Source: JACVRW01 sp963734365
GTDB lineage: Bacteria; Actinomycetota; Thermoleophilia; Solirubrobacterales; Thermoleophilaceae
DNA: 64,000 nt
Reading direction: 5' to 3'
NCBI GenBank assembly: GCA_963734365.1
Contig: CAVTGV010000004.1
Location: forward strand, 868,001-932,000
Part shown: positions 52,522 to 60,450 of the stretch, in pieces
Layout: the number at the start of each line of letters is the position of its first letter
Position numbering within the stretch: the stretch's first letter is position 1
Position numbers and translations under genes: made by a program
The notes under the pieces: generated by a model
The model's input: the letters and a program-made list of their open reading frames with translations, nothing else
Told to the model about the DNA's origin: nothing
The model's database searches: none

Positions 52522-54327
52522 GTGATCGTCTCGCGCCTCGTGGTCCCCGGTCACCGCCCCGGCATGCACGCCAAGGCGCTGGACGCCGGTGCGGACGAGG
52601 TCGTGTTCGACCTCGAGGACGCCGTGGCCGCCGACGGCAAGACAGCGGCCCGCGAGCAGGTGGCGCAGACTCTCGCGCAGCCCGAGTGGACAGGCCGGCC
52701 GGTGGCGGTGCGGGTGAACGGGCCCGGCTCGGCGGAGCAGGCCGAAGACCTGGAGATGTGCGCCGCCGCCGGCCTCGACGCACTGACCGTCGTGGTCCCA
52801 AAGGTCGAGGCGGTCGGCGACATCGAGGCCGCGTCCGCCGTCGCGCCGGTGCAGGCGATCATCGAGTCGCCACTCGGGCTGGCGGTGGCGGCGCAGGTGG
52901 CGGCGCACCCGCGCGTGGTCGCGTTGATTCTGGGCTACGCCGATCTGGCCGCGGCGCTGGGCCGCCGCGGAGCCGAGCACGACCCTGCGCGCTGGCTGGT
53001 GGCGCAGGACACGCTGCTGGCCGCGGCACGGATCGGCGGAGCGCTGGCCGTGGACGGGCCCTCGTTCGCCCTGCGCGACGCCCGCGCGGTCTCCGCCGAG
53101 GCCCGGGCGGCCCGAGAGCTGGGTTACGACGGCAAGTGGGCGATCCATCCGGCGCAGGTGGAGGCGATCAACGATGCGTTCGCCGCATCCGCGGGCGAGC
53201 GGGGCTGGGCCACCCGTGTGACCGAGGCGGTGGCGGCCGCAGGGGCCGGCGGCGGCGCCGCGGCCGCGCTCGACGGCGCCATGGTCGACGAGGCGATGGT
53301 GCGCCGGGCGACGCGGCTGCTCGAGCTGCCCGCGGCGCCCGAGCCCCCGGCCGCCCCGGTTCCGACGCATCGGGTGGCTGCTCCCTACTACGACGACCTT
53401 GCCACCGGCGCGACCTTCACCGCTCCGGGCATGACGCTCACCGAGGGACATGCAGCCCTTCACCAGTCGATCGTCGGCGATCGCCTGCGGCTGTCGCTCG
53501 ACGCCGCACTGTTCGAGGCGGTGACCGGCACACCGGGCCTTCTGGCACACCCGATGCTCGTCTGCGACGTCGCGATCGGACAGTCCACAGCGCCGAGCGC
53601 GCGCGTGTTGGGCAACCTCTTCTACCGCGGTCTCGGCGCGCGTCCCGTTCCGCTCGGTACCACGCTGCGCACGACGACGGAGGTCGTGGCGCGCCGGCCG
53701 GCGTCGCGCGGCCGCGGCATCGTCGCCCTGCGCGTGCGAACCGTGGACCAGCGCGGCGAGCCGGTGCTCGACTTCCACCGTGCCCCGCTCCTCCCCGCGC
53801 GCGACGAGGATCAGGCCGACGACGACTTCGATGACGTCGGCGAGCCGGTGGACGCCGCCGCCCTCGTGCCGTCCGGCTGGGATCTCCAACCGCTGCGGGA
53901 GCGGGCGCTCGGCACGCTTTTCGCGCAGCTGCGCGAGGGCGACTCGTACGCCGGCGACGCGGCTGAGACGATCACCGCCGCCACTGAGCTCGTGCGGATG
54001 TCGCTCAACATCGCCCACACCCACACCGATGCCGGCGCCGGTCCGCACGGCCGGCGCCTCGTGTACGGCGGCCACGTGATCGGCGTGGCCGCCGCGCACG
54101 TCACGCGGGCGCTGCCCGACATGGCGACGATCCTCGCCTGGGAGTCCTGCGAGCACCTCGGGCCGAGCTTCGAGGGCGACCGGCTGCACTCACGACTGGA
54201 GATCACGGCCCTCGAGCCGCTGGCCGACGGCGGACTGGTGCACCTGCGCGTGCAGAGCACCGCCACCGGCGCCGACGACCTACCGCGTGACGTCCTCGAC
54301 TGGCGCCTGGTCGCCCTCATGCCATGA
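52522..54327 (+). CDS. Fused CitE/malyl-CoA-lyase-like and mesaconyl-CoA-hydratase-like (MaoC) enzyme
   Basis: 601 residues. Residues 1-270: HpcH/CitE lyase with VVFDLEDAVA, VRVN (Arg 64), AIIESPLG (Glu 115), LGYADLA (Asp 141) and the lid GYDGKWAIHPAQVEAI. Residues about 300-601: double-hotdog hydratase like Chloroflexus mesaconyl-C1-CoA hydratase: LGNLFYRGLGARPVPLGTTL, RLVYGGHVIGVAAAHV, EHLGPSFEGDRLHSRLEI, VLDWRLVALMP. Combined with the overlapping CoA transferase, it should interconvert propionyl-CoA plus glyoxylate, methylmalyl-CoA and mesaconyl-CoA, or the citramalyl-CoA branch. GTG start with TAAGCT 6 bases upstream. Confidence 0.88.
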   Translation: MIVSRLVVPGHRPGMHAKALDAGADEVVFDLEDAVAADGKTAAREQVAQTLAQPEWTGRPVAVRVNGPGSAEQAEDLEMCAAAGLDALTVVVPKVEAVGDIEAASAVAPVQAIIESPLGLAVAAQVAAHPRVVALILGYADLAAALGRRGAEHDPARWLVAQDTLLAAARIGGALAVDGPSFALRDARAVSAEARAARELGYDGKWAIHPAQVEAINDAFAASAGERGWATRVTEAVAAAGAGGGAAAALDGAMVDEAMVRRATRLLELPAAPEPPAAPVPTHRVAAPYYDDLATGATFTAPGMTLTEGHAALHQSIVGDRLRLSLDAALFEAVTGTPGLLAHPMLVCDVAIGQSTAPSARVLGNLFYRGLGARPVPLGTTLRTTTEVVARRPASRGRGIVALRVRTVDQRGEPVLDFHRAPLLPARDEDQADDDFDDVGEPVDAAALVPSGWDLQPLRERALGTLFAQLREGDSYAGDAAETITAATELVRMSLNIAHTHTDAGAGPHGRRLVYGGHVIGVAAAHVTRALPDMATILAWESCEHLGPSFEGDRLHSRLEITALEPLADGGLVHLRVQSTATGADDLPRDVLDWRLVALMP

Positions 54328-55535
54328 CGGGCGTGCTCGAGGGACTCGCCGTGGTGGAGGGCTCGGCGTACGTGGCAGCACCCCTGGGCGGGATGACGCT
54401 CGCGCAACTCGGCGCCGACGTGATCCGCTTCGACGACATCGGAGGCGGCCTGGATCACACCCGCTGGCCGCTCGCCCGGAACGGGCAATCGCTGTTCTGG
54501 GCGGGGCTGAACAAGGGCAAGCGCTCCCTGCGGGTGAACCTGCGCTCCGGCGAGGGCCGCGAGCTCGTGACGGAGGTCATCGCCGCCGCCGGCGCGTTCC
54601 TCACCAACTTCCCGGCCCGTGGCTGGCTGAGCTACGACACGCTTCGCGACCGGCGAGAGGACCTGATCATGGTCCACCTGAAGGGCAACCGCGACGGCTC
54701 GAGCGAGGTCGACTACACGGTGAACCCCGCCACCGGCTTCCCATGGGCGACCGGGCCGCGCAACCTCACCGAGCCGCTCAACTCCGTGCTGCCGGCCTGG
54801 GACATCGCGATGGGTGAGCTGGCGGCAATCGGCCTGCTCGCCGCCGATCGCCACCGCTCGCGGACCGGAGAGGGCCAACTGGTGGAGACCGCTCTGTCGG
54901 ACGTGGCCTTCGCCGTGACCGGCCACCTGGGCCGCGTGGCCCAGGCCCAGCTCGAGGCCACCGACTCGCCGCGCCGCGACGGCAACTACCTCTACGGCGC
55001 CTTCGGACATGACTTCGTGACCCGCGACGAGCGCCACGTGATGGTCGTGGCCCTCACCGACCGGCAGTGGCAGTCGCTGCTCGACGTGACCGGCACGGAC
55101 GAGCAGATGTCGAAGATCAACGAGGCCACCGGAGTGGACCTCGACACGGAGTCAGGCCGCTTCGAGGACCGCGACCTGATCGCCGCGATTCTGCGGCCCT
55201 GGTTCGAGTCACGTGAGCTTTCCGAGATCCGGGCTGCGTTCGAGGGCACCGGCGTCTCGTGGGGTATCTACCAGACGTTCAAGCAGCTCGTGGAGGACGA
55301 CCCGCGTGTGGCGACGGACATGTGGGAGGACGTTGAGCACCCGGGCGTCGGGACGTACCGCATGCCGGGTACGCCGCTCGACTTCTCGGGCGTTCCCCGC
55401 GAGCCCGTCCGCCGCGCGCCGCTGCTCGGCGAGCACACCGAGCAGATCCTCAGCGGACTGCTCGGGCGCTCGGACGCCGAGATCGGCCGGCTGATCGAGG
55501 CGGGCACGGTCGCCGCCGAAGACCGGCAACCGTAA
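54324..55535 (+). CDS. mct: Mesaconyl-CoA C1-C4 CoA transferase (2-methylfumaryl-CoA isomerase)-like, CaiB family
   Basis: 403 residues, ATG overlapping the fusion stop (ATGA). Class III CoA transferase. Long segments match the Chloroflexus enzyme as I know it: VVEGSAYVAAPLGGMTLAQL, LFWAGLNKGKRS, FLTNFPARGWLSYD, SSEVDYTVNPATGFP, the catalytic Asp in LPAWDIAMG (Asp 160), NYLYGAFGHDF, and TPLDFSGVPREPV. It moves CoA within mesaconate from C1 to C4. Partnership with a lyase-hydratase supports the specific assignment over a general CaiB call. Confidence 0.87.
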   Translation: MTGVLEGLAVVEGSAYVAAPLGGMTLAQLGADVIRFDDIGGGLDHTRWPLARNGQSLFWAGLNKGKRSLRVNLRSGEGRELVTEVIAAAGAFLTNFPARGWLSYDTLRDRREDLIMVHLKGNRDGSSEVDYTVNPATGFPWATGPRNLTEPLNSVLPAWDIAMGELAAIGLLAADRHRSRTGEGQLVETALSDVAFAVTGHLGRVAQAQLEATDSPRRDGNYLYGAFGHDFVTRDERHVMVVALTDRQWQSLLDVTGTDEQMSKINEATGVDLDTESGRFEDRDLIAAILRPWFESRELSEIRAAFEGTGVSWGIYQTFKQLVEDDPRVATDMWEDVEHPGVGTYRMPGTPLDFSGVPREPVRRAPLLGEHTEQILSGLLGRSDAEIGRLIEAGTVAAEDRQP

Positions 55536-55549
55536 CTTCGCGCGCACAC

Positions 55550-55580
55550 TTGACTTCAAGTGCGCTTGAAGATGCATCAT
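55550..55580 (+). promoter_or_regulatory. MerR/SoxR-like promoter with palindrome in a 19-bp spacer
   Basis: TTGACT (55550-55555), spacer of 19 bases holding CTTCAAG-TGCG-CTTGAAG (55554-55571), then CATCAT (55575-55580). The overlong spacer with a central dyad is the mark of promoters untwisted by MerR-family activators. The SDR start at 55590 follows 9 bases later, so leaderless. The mct stop lies 15 bases upstream. Confidence 0.6.
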
Positions 55581-55589
55581 CAACCGACC

Positions 55590-56267
55590 ATGCCCGTCGG
55601 AATCATCACCGGAGCCTCACGAGGCCTTGGCCTGGCGCTCGCCCGCTCACTGGCCGAGCGTGGCTGGCGACTCGTGGTGGATGCCCGCGGACGGGAGGCG
55701 CTCGATTCGAGCGCGGGTGGCCTGGACGGCGTGGAGGCGATCGCCGGCGACGTGGCCGACCCCCGCCACCGGCACGCGCTCGTGGAGGCGGCCGGGGAGC
55801 GGATCGACCTGCTCGTGAACAACGCCAGCCTGCTGGGTCCCAGTCCGCAGCCCGCGCTGGCCGACTACCCGCTGGACGAGCTCCGGCGCGTGTACGAGGT
55901 GAACCTGGTCGCGCCGCTCGCCCTCGTCCAGCTGGCGCTGCCCCGCCTCCGGCCGGGCGCGGCGATCCTCGACATCACCTCCGACGCCGCGCTGGAGGCC
56001 TACGAGGGCTGGGGCGGCTACGGCTCGTCCAAGGCTGCGCTCGAGCAGCTCACAGCGATCCTGGCCGCCGAGCACAGCGGGCTGCGCGTTTACAGCGTCG
56101 ATCCGGGCGACATGCGGACGCAGATGCACCAGGAGGCCTTTCCGGGCGAGGACATCTCAGACCGGCCCGACCCGGAGGAGAGCGTGCCGGGGCTGCTGGC
56201 GCTGATCGAGGGCGAGCTGCCGAGCGGCCGCTACCGGGCGGCGGAGCTGGTGGAGGTCGAGCGGTGA
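55590..56267 (+). CDS. Short-chain dehydrogenase/reductase
   Basis: 225 residues from ATG 55590. Classical SDR: VGIITGASRGLGLALARSL (cofactor), LLVNNASLLG, catalytic YGSSKAALEQL with Tyr and Lys near 150, and VDPGDMRTQMH. DARGRE after the second strand suggests NADP. Substrate unknown. Preceded by a MerR-type promoter and overlapping the QueA-like gene as GTGA, so likely one transcript. Confidence 0.88.
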   Translation: MPVGIITGASRGLGLALARSLAERGWRLVVDARGREALDSSAGGLDGVEAIAGDVADPRHRHALVEAAGERIDLLVNNASLLGPSPQPALADYPLDELRRVYEVNLVAPLALVQLALPRLRPGAAILDITSDAALEAYEGWGGYGSSKAALEQLTAILAAEHSGLRVYSVDPGDMRTQMHQEAFPGEDISDRPDPEESVPGLLALIEGELPSGRYRAAELVEVER

Positions 56268-57310
56268 GCGCGGCGGAGGCCATGGAACTGGCCGGGCGCG
56301 CGGAGGCCCACGAGCCTCCCGAGGCACGCGGCCTGCGGCGCGACGAGGTGCGGATGCTCGTGGCCCATCGCGGCGACCGGCGCCTCGAGCACGCACGCGC
56401 TCGTGATCTCCCGAGACATCTGGACGAGGGCGACCTGCTGGTGGTGAACAACTCGGCCACGCTGCCGGCCGCGCTCCGTGCCCGCAGGTCCGACGGCGAG
56501 CCGGTGGGCCTCCACCTGTCCACGCCGGTGCCCGGCGCGGCGCCGGCCGGCGGGCCGCTCCGCTACGTGCTCGAGCTGCGCCGCGAGCGCGGCCCGCTGG
56601 CTGACGGGCGCACGGGTGAGCGGCTCGCGCTTCCCGGCGACGCGTCGGCGGAGCTGCTGTCGCCCTACCTGGGCCGGCGGCGCCTGTGGGTGGCCGAGCT
56701 TCGGCTCCCCAGTCCGCTACTCGACTACCTCGCAGCACACGGACGGCCGATCTCCTACCCCTATCTGCGTGAGGAGCTTCCCCTCGCCGCCTTCCAGACC
56801 GCCTACGCCGTGGTCCCCGGGAGCGCCGAGATGCCGAGCGCGGGGCGGCCCCTCTCGCCCGAGCTGGTCACGGCCATCGTCGCCCGTGGGGCCGCGATCG
56901 CCCCGATCACTCTCCACACAGGGGTCTCGTCGCTCGAGCGGGGCGAGCGGCCCTATCCGGAGTGGTGCCGGGTGTCGCCGTCCACGGCCCGGCTCGTGAA
57001 CGCCACGCGCAACGGGGGTGGCCGCGTGATCGCGGTGGGCACTACGGTGGTCAGGGCCCTCGAACATGCCGCCGGGACCGATGCGGCCGTGGCGGCGCGC
57101 GAGGGCTGGACGGGCCTGGTGGTGACCGCCGACTCCGGGGTGCGAACGGTCGACGGCCTGCTCACCGGCTGGCACGACCCCGAGGCGTCGCACCTCGACA
57201 TGCTCGAGGCCATCGGCGGGCCCGACCTGGTGGCGCGCAGCTACCGCTGCGCCGCGGAGCGCGGGTACCTGTGGCACGAGTTCGGTGACGTCCACCTGAT
57301 CCTGCCCTAG
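56264..57310 (+). CDS. QueA-like S-adenosylmethionine:tRNA ribosyltransferase-isomerase, divergent
   Basis: 348 residues, GTG start overlapping the SDR stop. N-terminal half follows QueA: RRDEVRMLVAHRGDRRLEHA, DLPRHLDEGDLLVVNNSATL. Later QueA boxes are changed: the usual PTAGLHFT reads MPSAGRPLS, though ITLHTGVSSLE, VIAVGTTVVRALEHAA and TGWHDPEASHLDMLEA are kept. True QueA builds epoxyqueuosine on tRNA; many actinobacteria lack that pathway, and no other queuosine gene is here. A changed substrate is plausible. Confidence 0.82.
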   Translation: MSAAEAMELAGRAEAHEPPEARGLRRDEVRMLVAHRGDRRLEHARARDLPRHLDEGDLLVVNNSATLPAALRARRSDGEPVGLHLSTPVPGAAPAGGPLRYVLELRRERGPLADGRTGERLALPGDASAELLSPYLGRRRLWVAELRLPSPLLDYLAAHGRPISYPYLREELPLAAFQTAYAVVPGSAEMPSAGRPLSPELVTAIVARGAAIAPITLHTGVSSLERGERPYPEWCRVSPSTARLVNATRNGGGRVIAVGTTVVRALEHAAGTDAAVAAREGWTGLVVTADSGVRTVDGLLTGWHDPEASHLDMLEAIGGPDLVARSYRCAAERGYLWHEFGDVHLILP

Positions 57311-57330
57311 CGGCCTGGCACAGTGGACGC

Positions 57331-57996
57331 GTGGGCCCGGAGGCAGCGAAGACGTCAACGCTGATGTGCCTGCACGGTCTGGGCCGCTCAGTGCACGATT
57401 GGGATGGCGTCGAGGCGGGGCTGAGGCGCCACGGGGACGTACACGCGCTCGCTCTGCCGCGCGGCGGGGTCGACGCGCTGATGGCTACCACCGTGGATCT
57501 GCCGGAGCGCACGATCCTCATCGGCCATTCGATGGCCGGCGTCGTGGCGCTGAGGTCGGCCGCGCGGGCACCCGATCGGGTGCGGGGGGTGCTTCTGACC
57601 GACAGCTTCTTCCCGCCGTCGCGCAACGGTCGCGGAATCGTGGCCAGCGTGCGCGACTACGCTGCCCACCGAATCGCCGTCGCCCGCGGGATGGCCGCGC
57701 GGGGCTCGCGTCCTCGCCCGAGCGGAGGCGGTGCCCGCGGGCTCGTTTCGCTGGCACGGCTGGGCCTGCGCCCCGAGGCGTTCCATTGGATGGCCGGCCA
57801 CGTCCGGGCCCCGGTGCTCGTGGTGCATGCGCGAGACGACCATCACGTGCCGCTCGACTTCGCGCTCGCCGCTGCCGCGCGTCACCCCGCGTGGACGATC
57901 ACGGTGCTCGAGAGCGGCGGCCACAACGCGCACGCCGAGCGGCCGCGCGAGTGGCTGGCCGCCACCGAGGGATGGCTCGAGGGACTTGCTGCGTGA
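57331..57996 (+). CDS. Small alpha/beta hydrolase
   Basis: 221 residues, GTG start. MCLHGLGRSVHDWDGVEAGL, nucleophile GHSMAGVVALRSAAR, acid region LVVHARDDHHVPLD, catalytic His in LESGGHNAHAERP. A complete Ser-Asp-His triad can be placed. Substrate unknown; it follows the QueA-like gene by 20 bases on the same strand. Confidence 0.84.
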   Translation: MGPEAAKTSTLMCLHGLGRSVHDWDGVEAGLRRHGDVHALALPRGGVDALMATTVDLPERTILIGHSMAGVVALRSAARAPDRVRGVLLTDSFFPPSRNGRGIVASVRDYAAHRIAVARGMAARGSRPRPSGGGARGLVSLARLGLRPEAFHWMAGHVRAPVLVVHARDDHHVPLDFALAAAARHPAWTITVLESGGHNAHAERPREWLAATEGWLEGLAA

Positions 57997-58026
57997 CCGC
58001 GTAACGCCGTAATCGGCGCGAACTAG

Positions 58027-58040
58027 TTAGGGTGCCCTAA
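58027..58040. promoter_or_regulatory. Palindrome over the FTR1 -10 and start codon, possible iron box
   Basis: TTAGGG-TG-CCCTAA. It overlaps a -10 (TAGGGT, 58028-58033) and the ATG at 58040. The arms TTAGG/CCTAA are those of DtxR/IdeR sites, but the spacing is 4 instead of 9, so assignment to that family is tentative. A repressor bound here would block transcription of the leaderless gene. Confidence 0.45.
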
Positions 58041-59020
58041 TGGCTACTCGCCAGGCGTCCACTTCCCCCGTCCGCTCGGGGCGCCTCTCCCCCGGTGCCG
58101 CCCGCGCCCTCATCTGGTCTGCGCTGGGTCTCGCGGTCGCCGGCCTCGTGTACCTGATGGCCACCGCCGACACCGGTCCCCAGGACCCGACGGAGGTGGC
58201 GGAGCGCCAGAGCGAGGCCACGGTGGTCTTCAACTCGGCGGCGATCATCTTCCGCGAGGGTCTCGAGGCGGTGCTCATCTTCGCCGCGGTGACCGCGGGC
58301 CTGAGCGGGGCACACGCCGCCCGGCGCCGTCCGGTGGTGGCCGGCGCCCTCGTCGCCTTCGGCGCGTCCGTGCTCACCTGGTTCGCCGCTCAGGCGCTGC
58401 TCGACGTGGCTAGCCCGCTCGGCCCGCGCCTGGAGGCGATCACCGGCTTCATCGCGGTGGTGGTGCTGCTGATCGTTCTCAACTGGTTCGTGCACCGGGT
58501 CTACTGGTCGGAGTGGATCGGGCGCCACCATCGCCGGCGCAAGGTGCTCATCGCCCGCACCGGACTCGCGGCAACCGTCGGTCTGGTGGCCCTTGGTTTC
58601 ACCAGCGTGTACCGCGAGGGCTTCGAATCCGTGCTCTTCCTGCAGAACCTCGAGCTCAAGTCGGGCTCGGGGACCGTGCTCGAAGGCGTTCTGATCGGCC
58701 TCGCGGCGACGGCGTGCGTGGGCATCCTCACCTTCTGGCTGCAGCGCAAGCTGCCGTACAAGAAGATGCTCATCGCCACCGGCGTGATCGTCGGCATCGT
58801 CCTCGTCGTGATGATCGGGGGGACCGCGCTGTCGTTTGCGGACCTCGGCTGGATACCACGCGACGAGACCCCCTTCGACGTGCCGGACTGGCTCGGGGCT
58901 TGGTTCGAGATCTATCCGATCTGGGAGACGCTGGCCGCCCAGGTGCTGGCCGCGGTGCTGGTGGTGGCCTCGTACTACGTGGCCAAGCGGATGAAGACCG
59001 GCGCCCCGCTGCGCGGCTAG
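58040..59020 (+). CDS. FTR1/EfeU-type high-affinity iron permease
   Basis: 326 residues with seven predicted membrane helices. Both iron-binding REGxE boxes: FREGLEAVLIFAAV near residue 73 and YREGFESVLFLQNLE near 193. EfeU imports ferric iron; its usual partners EfeO and EfeB are not next to it here, as in FTR1-only arrangements. A palindromic operator covers the start. Its TAG overlaps the convergent MarR stop in a shared CTAG. Confidence 0.9.
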   Translation: MATRQASTSPVRSGRLSPGAARALIWSALGLAVAGLVYLMATADTGPQDPTEVAERQSEATVVFNSAAIIFREGLEAVLIFAAVTAGLSGAHAARRRPVVAGALVAFGASVLTWFAAQALLDVASPLGPRLEAITGFIAVVVLLIVLNWFVHRVYWSEWIGRHHRRRKVLIARTGLAATVGLVALGFTSVYREGFESVLFLQNLELKSGSGTVLEGVLIGLAATACVGILTFWLQRKLPYKKMLIATGVIVGIVLVVMIGGTALSFADLGWIPRDETPFDVPDWLGAWFEIYPIWETLAAQVLAAVLVVASYYVAKRMKTGAPLRG

Positions 59021-59436
59021 ACGGACGCGACGCCGAGCCCGGTCGCGAGCTCGCGGCGCTCCTGGGGCGAGAGACTGCTCACGAAGTCGGCCACAGCGGC
59101 CCTTCGCACGTCGGACAGCTCGTCGACCTTGTCCTGGCCCGCAGTGCTGAGGGAGTGTCGCCGGTTCTCCTCGTGGAGCCAGCCGTTGGCAGCGAGCTTG
59201 TGGAGCGCGGGGTAGGTGAGATCCACCGGCACGCCGGATGCCTGGGCCAGCTCGCCCCCCTCGCGCGGCTCGCCGTCGGCGAGCGCGAGCAGCACCTGCA
59301 ACTCGGTCGTCGAGAGGCCGCACTGCTGCAGCCAGCCCACGAGATGTCCGGCGGCGTGGCGCTCGAAGTTGTCGAGCCGCACCGACAGAACCTCGATCAG
59401 CTCGTCGTCGGGCTCCTGGTCGCCGGACGGCGTCAT
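59017..59436 (-). CDS. MarR-family transcriptional regulator
   Basis: 139 residues. Winged helix from about 40 to 110: LSTTELQVLLALADGEPREG, LAQASGVPVDLTYPALHKLA, NGWLHEENRRHSLSTAGQD; helices before and after form the dimer interface (SLSPQERRELATGLG). Its ATG overlaps the stop of the quinone-oxidoreductase-like gene (ATGA), so they are co-transcribed. It probably regulates that gene in response to a quinone or electrophile, by analogy. Confidence 0.85.
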   Translation of the reverse strand: MTPSGDQEPDDELIEVLSVRLDNFERHAAGHLVGWLQQCGLSTTELQVLLALADGEPREGGELAQASGVPVDLTYPALHKLAANGWLHEENRRHSLSTAGQDKVDELSDVRRAAVADFVSSLSPQERRELATGLGVASV

Positions 59437-60428
59437 TGCGTTGCCTCTGCGTCGGGGCTCGGGTCGACGTCCACCAGCACCTTGCCGACCGCCCCGCCCT
59501 CGACCGCGTCGTGGGCGTCGGCGATCCGCTCGAGTGGATAGCGGTGCGCCGGCAGCTCGCTCAGGGCCCCGTCCGAAAGCGCCTCGGAGACACCGGCGAC
59601 CGCCTCACGGAGGGCCGCGCGCGGCATCGTGTAGACGAGGACGAACCGGAGCGCGATGTTGCGGCTCATCAGGTCCGAGGCGGACAGGCGTGTCGATCCG
59701 CCGTTGGCATAGGCGCTGATCACCGCGTTGTCGCCACACACCAGCTTGAGCAGCTCGAGGTTGTGGTGCAGTGCCACCTCCACCACGCGGTCGACGCCCT
59801 CCGGGGCGAGCTCGCGAATGCGCTCGGCGGCGTCCTCGGCGCGGTAGTTCACCACGTCGTCCGCGCCCGCCGCCCGCGCCAGCTCCGCCTTCTCGGGGCT
59901 CGAGACCGTGGTTATCACCCGCGCCCCGCCCCATTTGGCCAGCTCGATCGCGTAGTGGCCGACCGCGCCGGCACCGCCGGACACGAGCACCGTGAGATCG
60001 CCCACCGGCCCGTCGGCGAACAGGCACCGGTGCGCGGTCAGCGCCGGGATCCCCATGCTCGCGCCCAGGTCGAGGCTCACGCCGCCGGGCAGGGTCACCG
60101 CCTGCTCGGCCGGCAGCACGCAGCGCTCGGCGGCGCTTCCCCACTGGCGCTGCCAGGCCGCGAAATAGAGCCACACGCGCTCACCGGTCCGCCCCGGATC
60201 GACCTCGTCGCCCACGGCCTCGATCACCCCGGCCCCATCCTGATCGGGGACCTTGAAGTCGAGCCCGTCCAGCGTCCCCGCGCGCGAGCGCTCCTTCCAG
60301 TCGGTGGGATTGACGGCCGAGACCACGACCCTCACCGCCACGTCCCGGGGCCCCAGCCGGGGCGGCTCGATCTCCTCGACCGAGAGGACGTCGCTCGCCC
60401 CCGTGGTGCGATACAGCGCGGCACGCAT
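59433..60428 (-). CDS. Zinc-independent NADPH:quinone oxidoreductase-like MDR protein
   Basis: 331 residues. GroES-like N-terminal domain (SAVNPTDWKERSRAG, DQDGAGVIEAVGDEV) and Rossmann domain with VLVSGGAGAVGHYAIELAKW, the AxxGxxG variant of quinone oxidoreductases. No structural or catalytic zinc ligands, so it belongs to the QOR group. Reduces quinones or enones with NADPH. Upstream of, and overlapping, a marR gene. Confidence 0.9.
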   Translation of the reverse strand: MRAALYRTTGASDVLSVEEIEPPRLGPRDVAVRVVVSAVNPTDWKERSRAGTLDGLDFKVPDQDGAGVIEAVGDEVDPGRTGERVWLYFAAWQRQWGSAAERCVLPAEQAVTLPGGVSLDLGASMGIPALTAHRCLFADGPVGDLTVLVSGGAGAVGHYAIELAKWGGARVITTVSSPEKAELARAAGADDVVNYRAEDAAERIRELAPEGVDRVVEVALHHNLELLKLVCGDNAVISAYANGGSTRLSASDLMSRNIALRFVLVYTMPRAALREAVAGVSEALSDGALSELPAHRYPLERIADAHDAVEGGAVGKVLVDVDPSPDAEATQ

Positions 60429-60450
60429 GCCGCTGTCCTAGCAGAACGGA

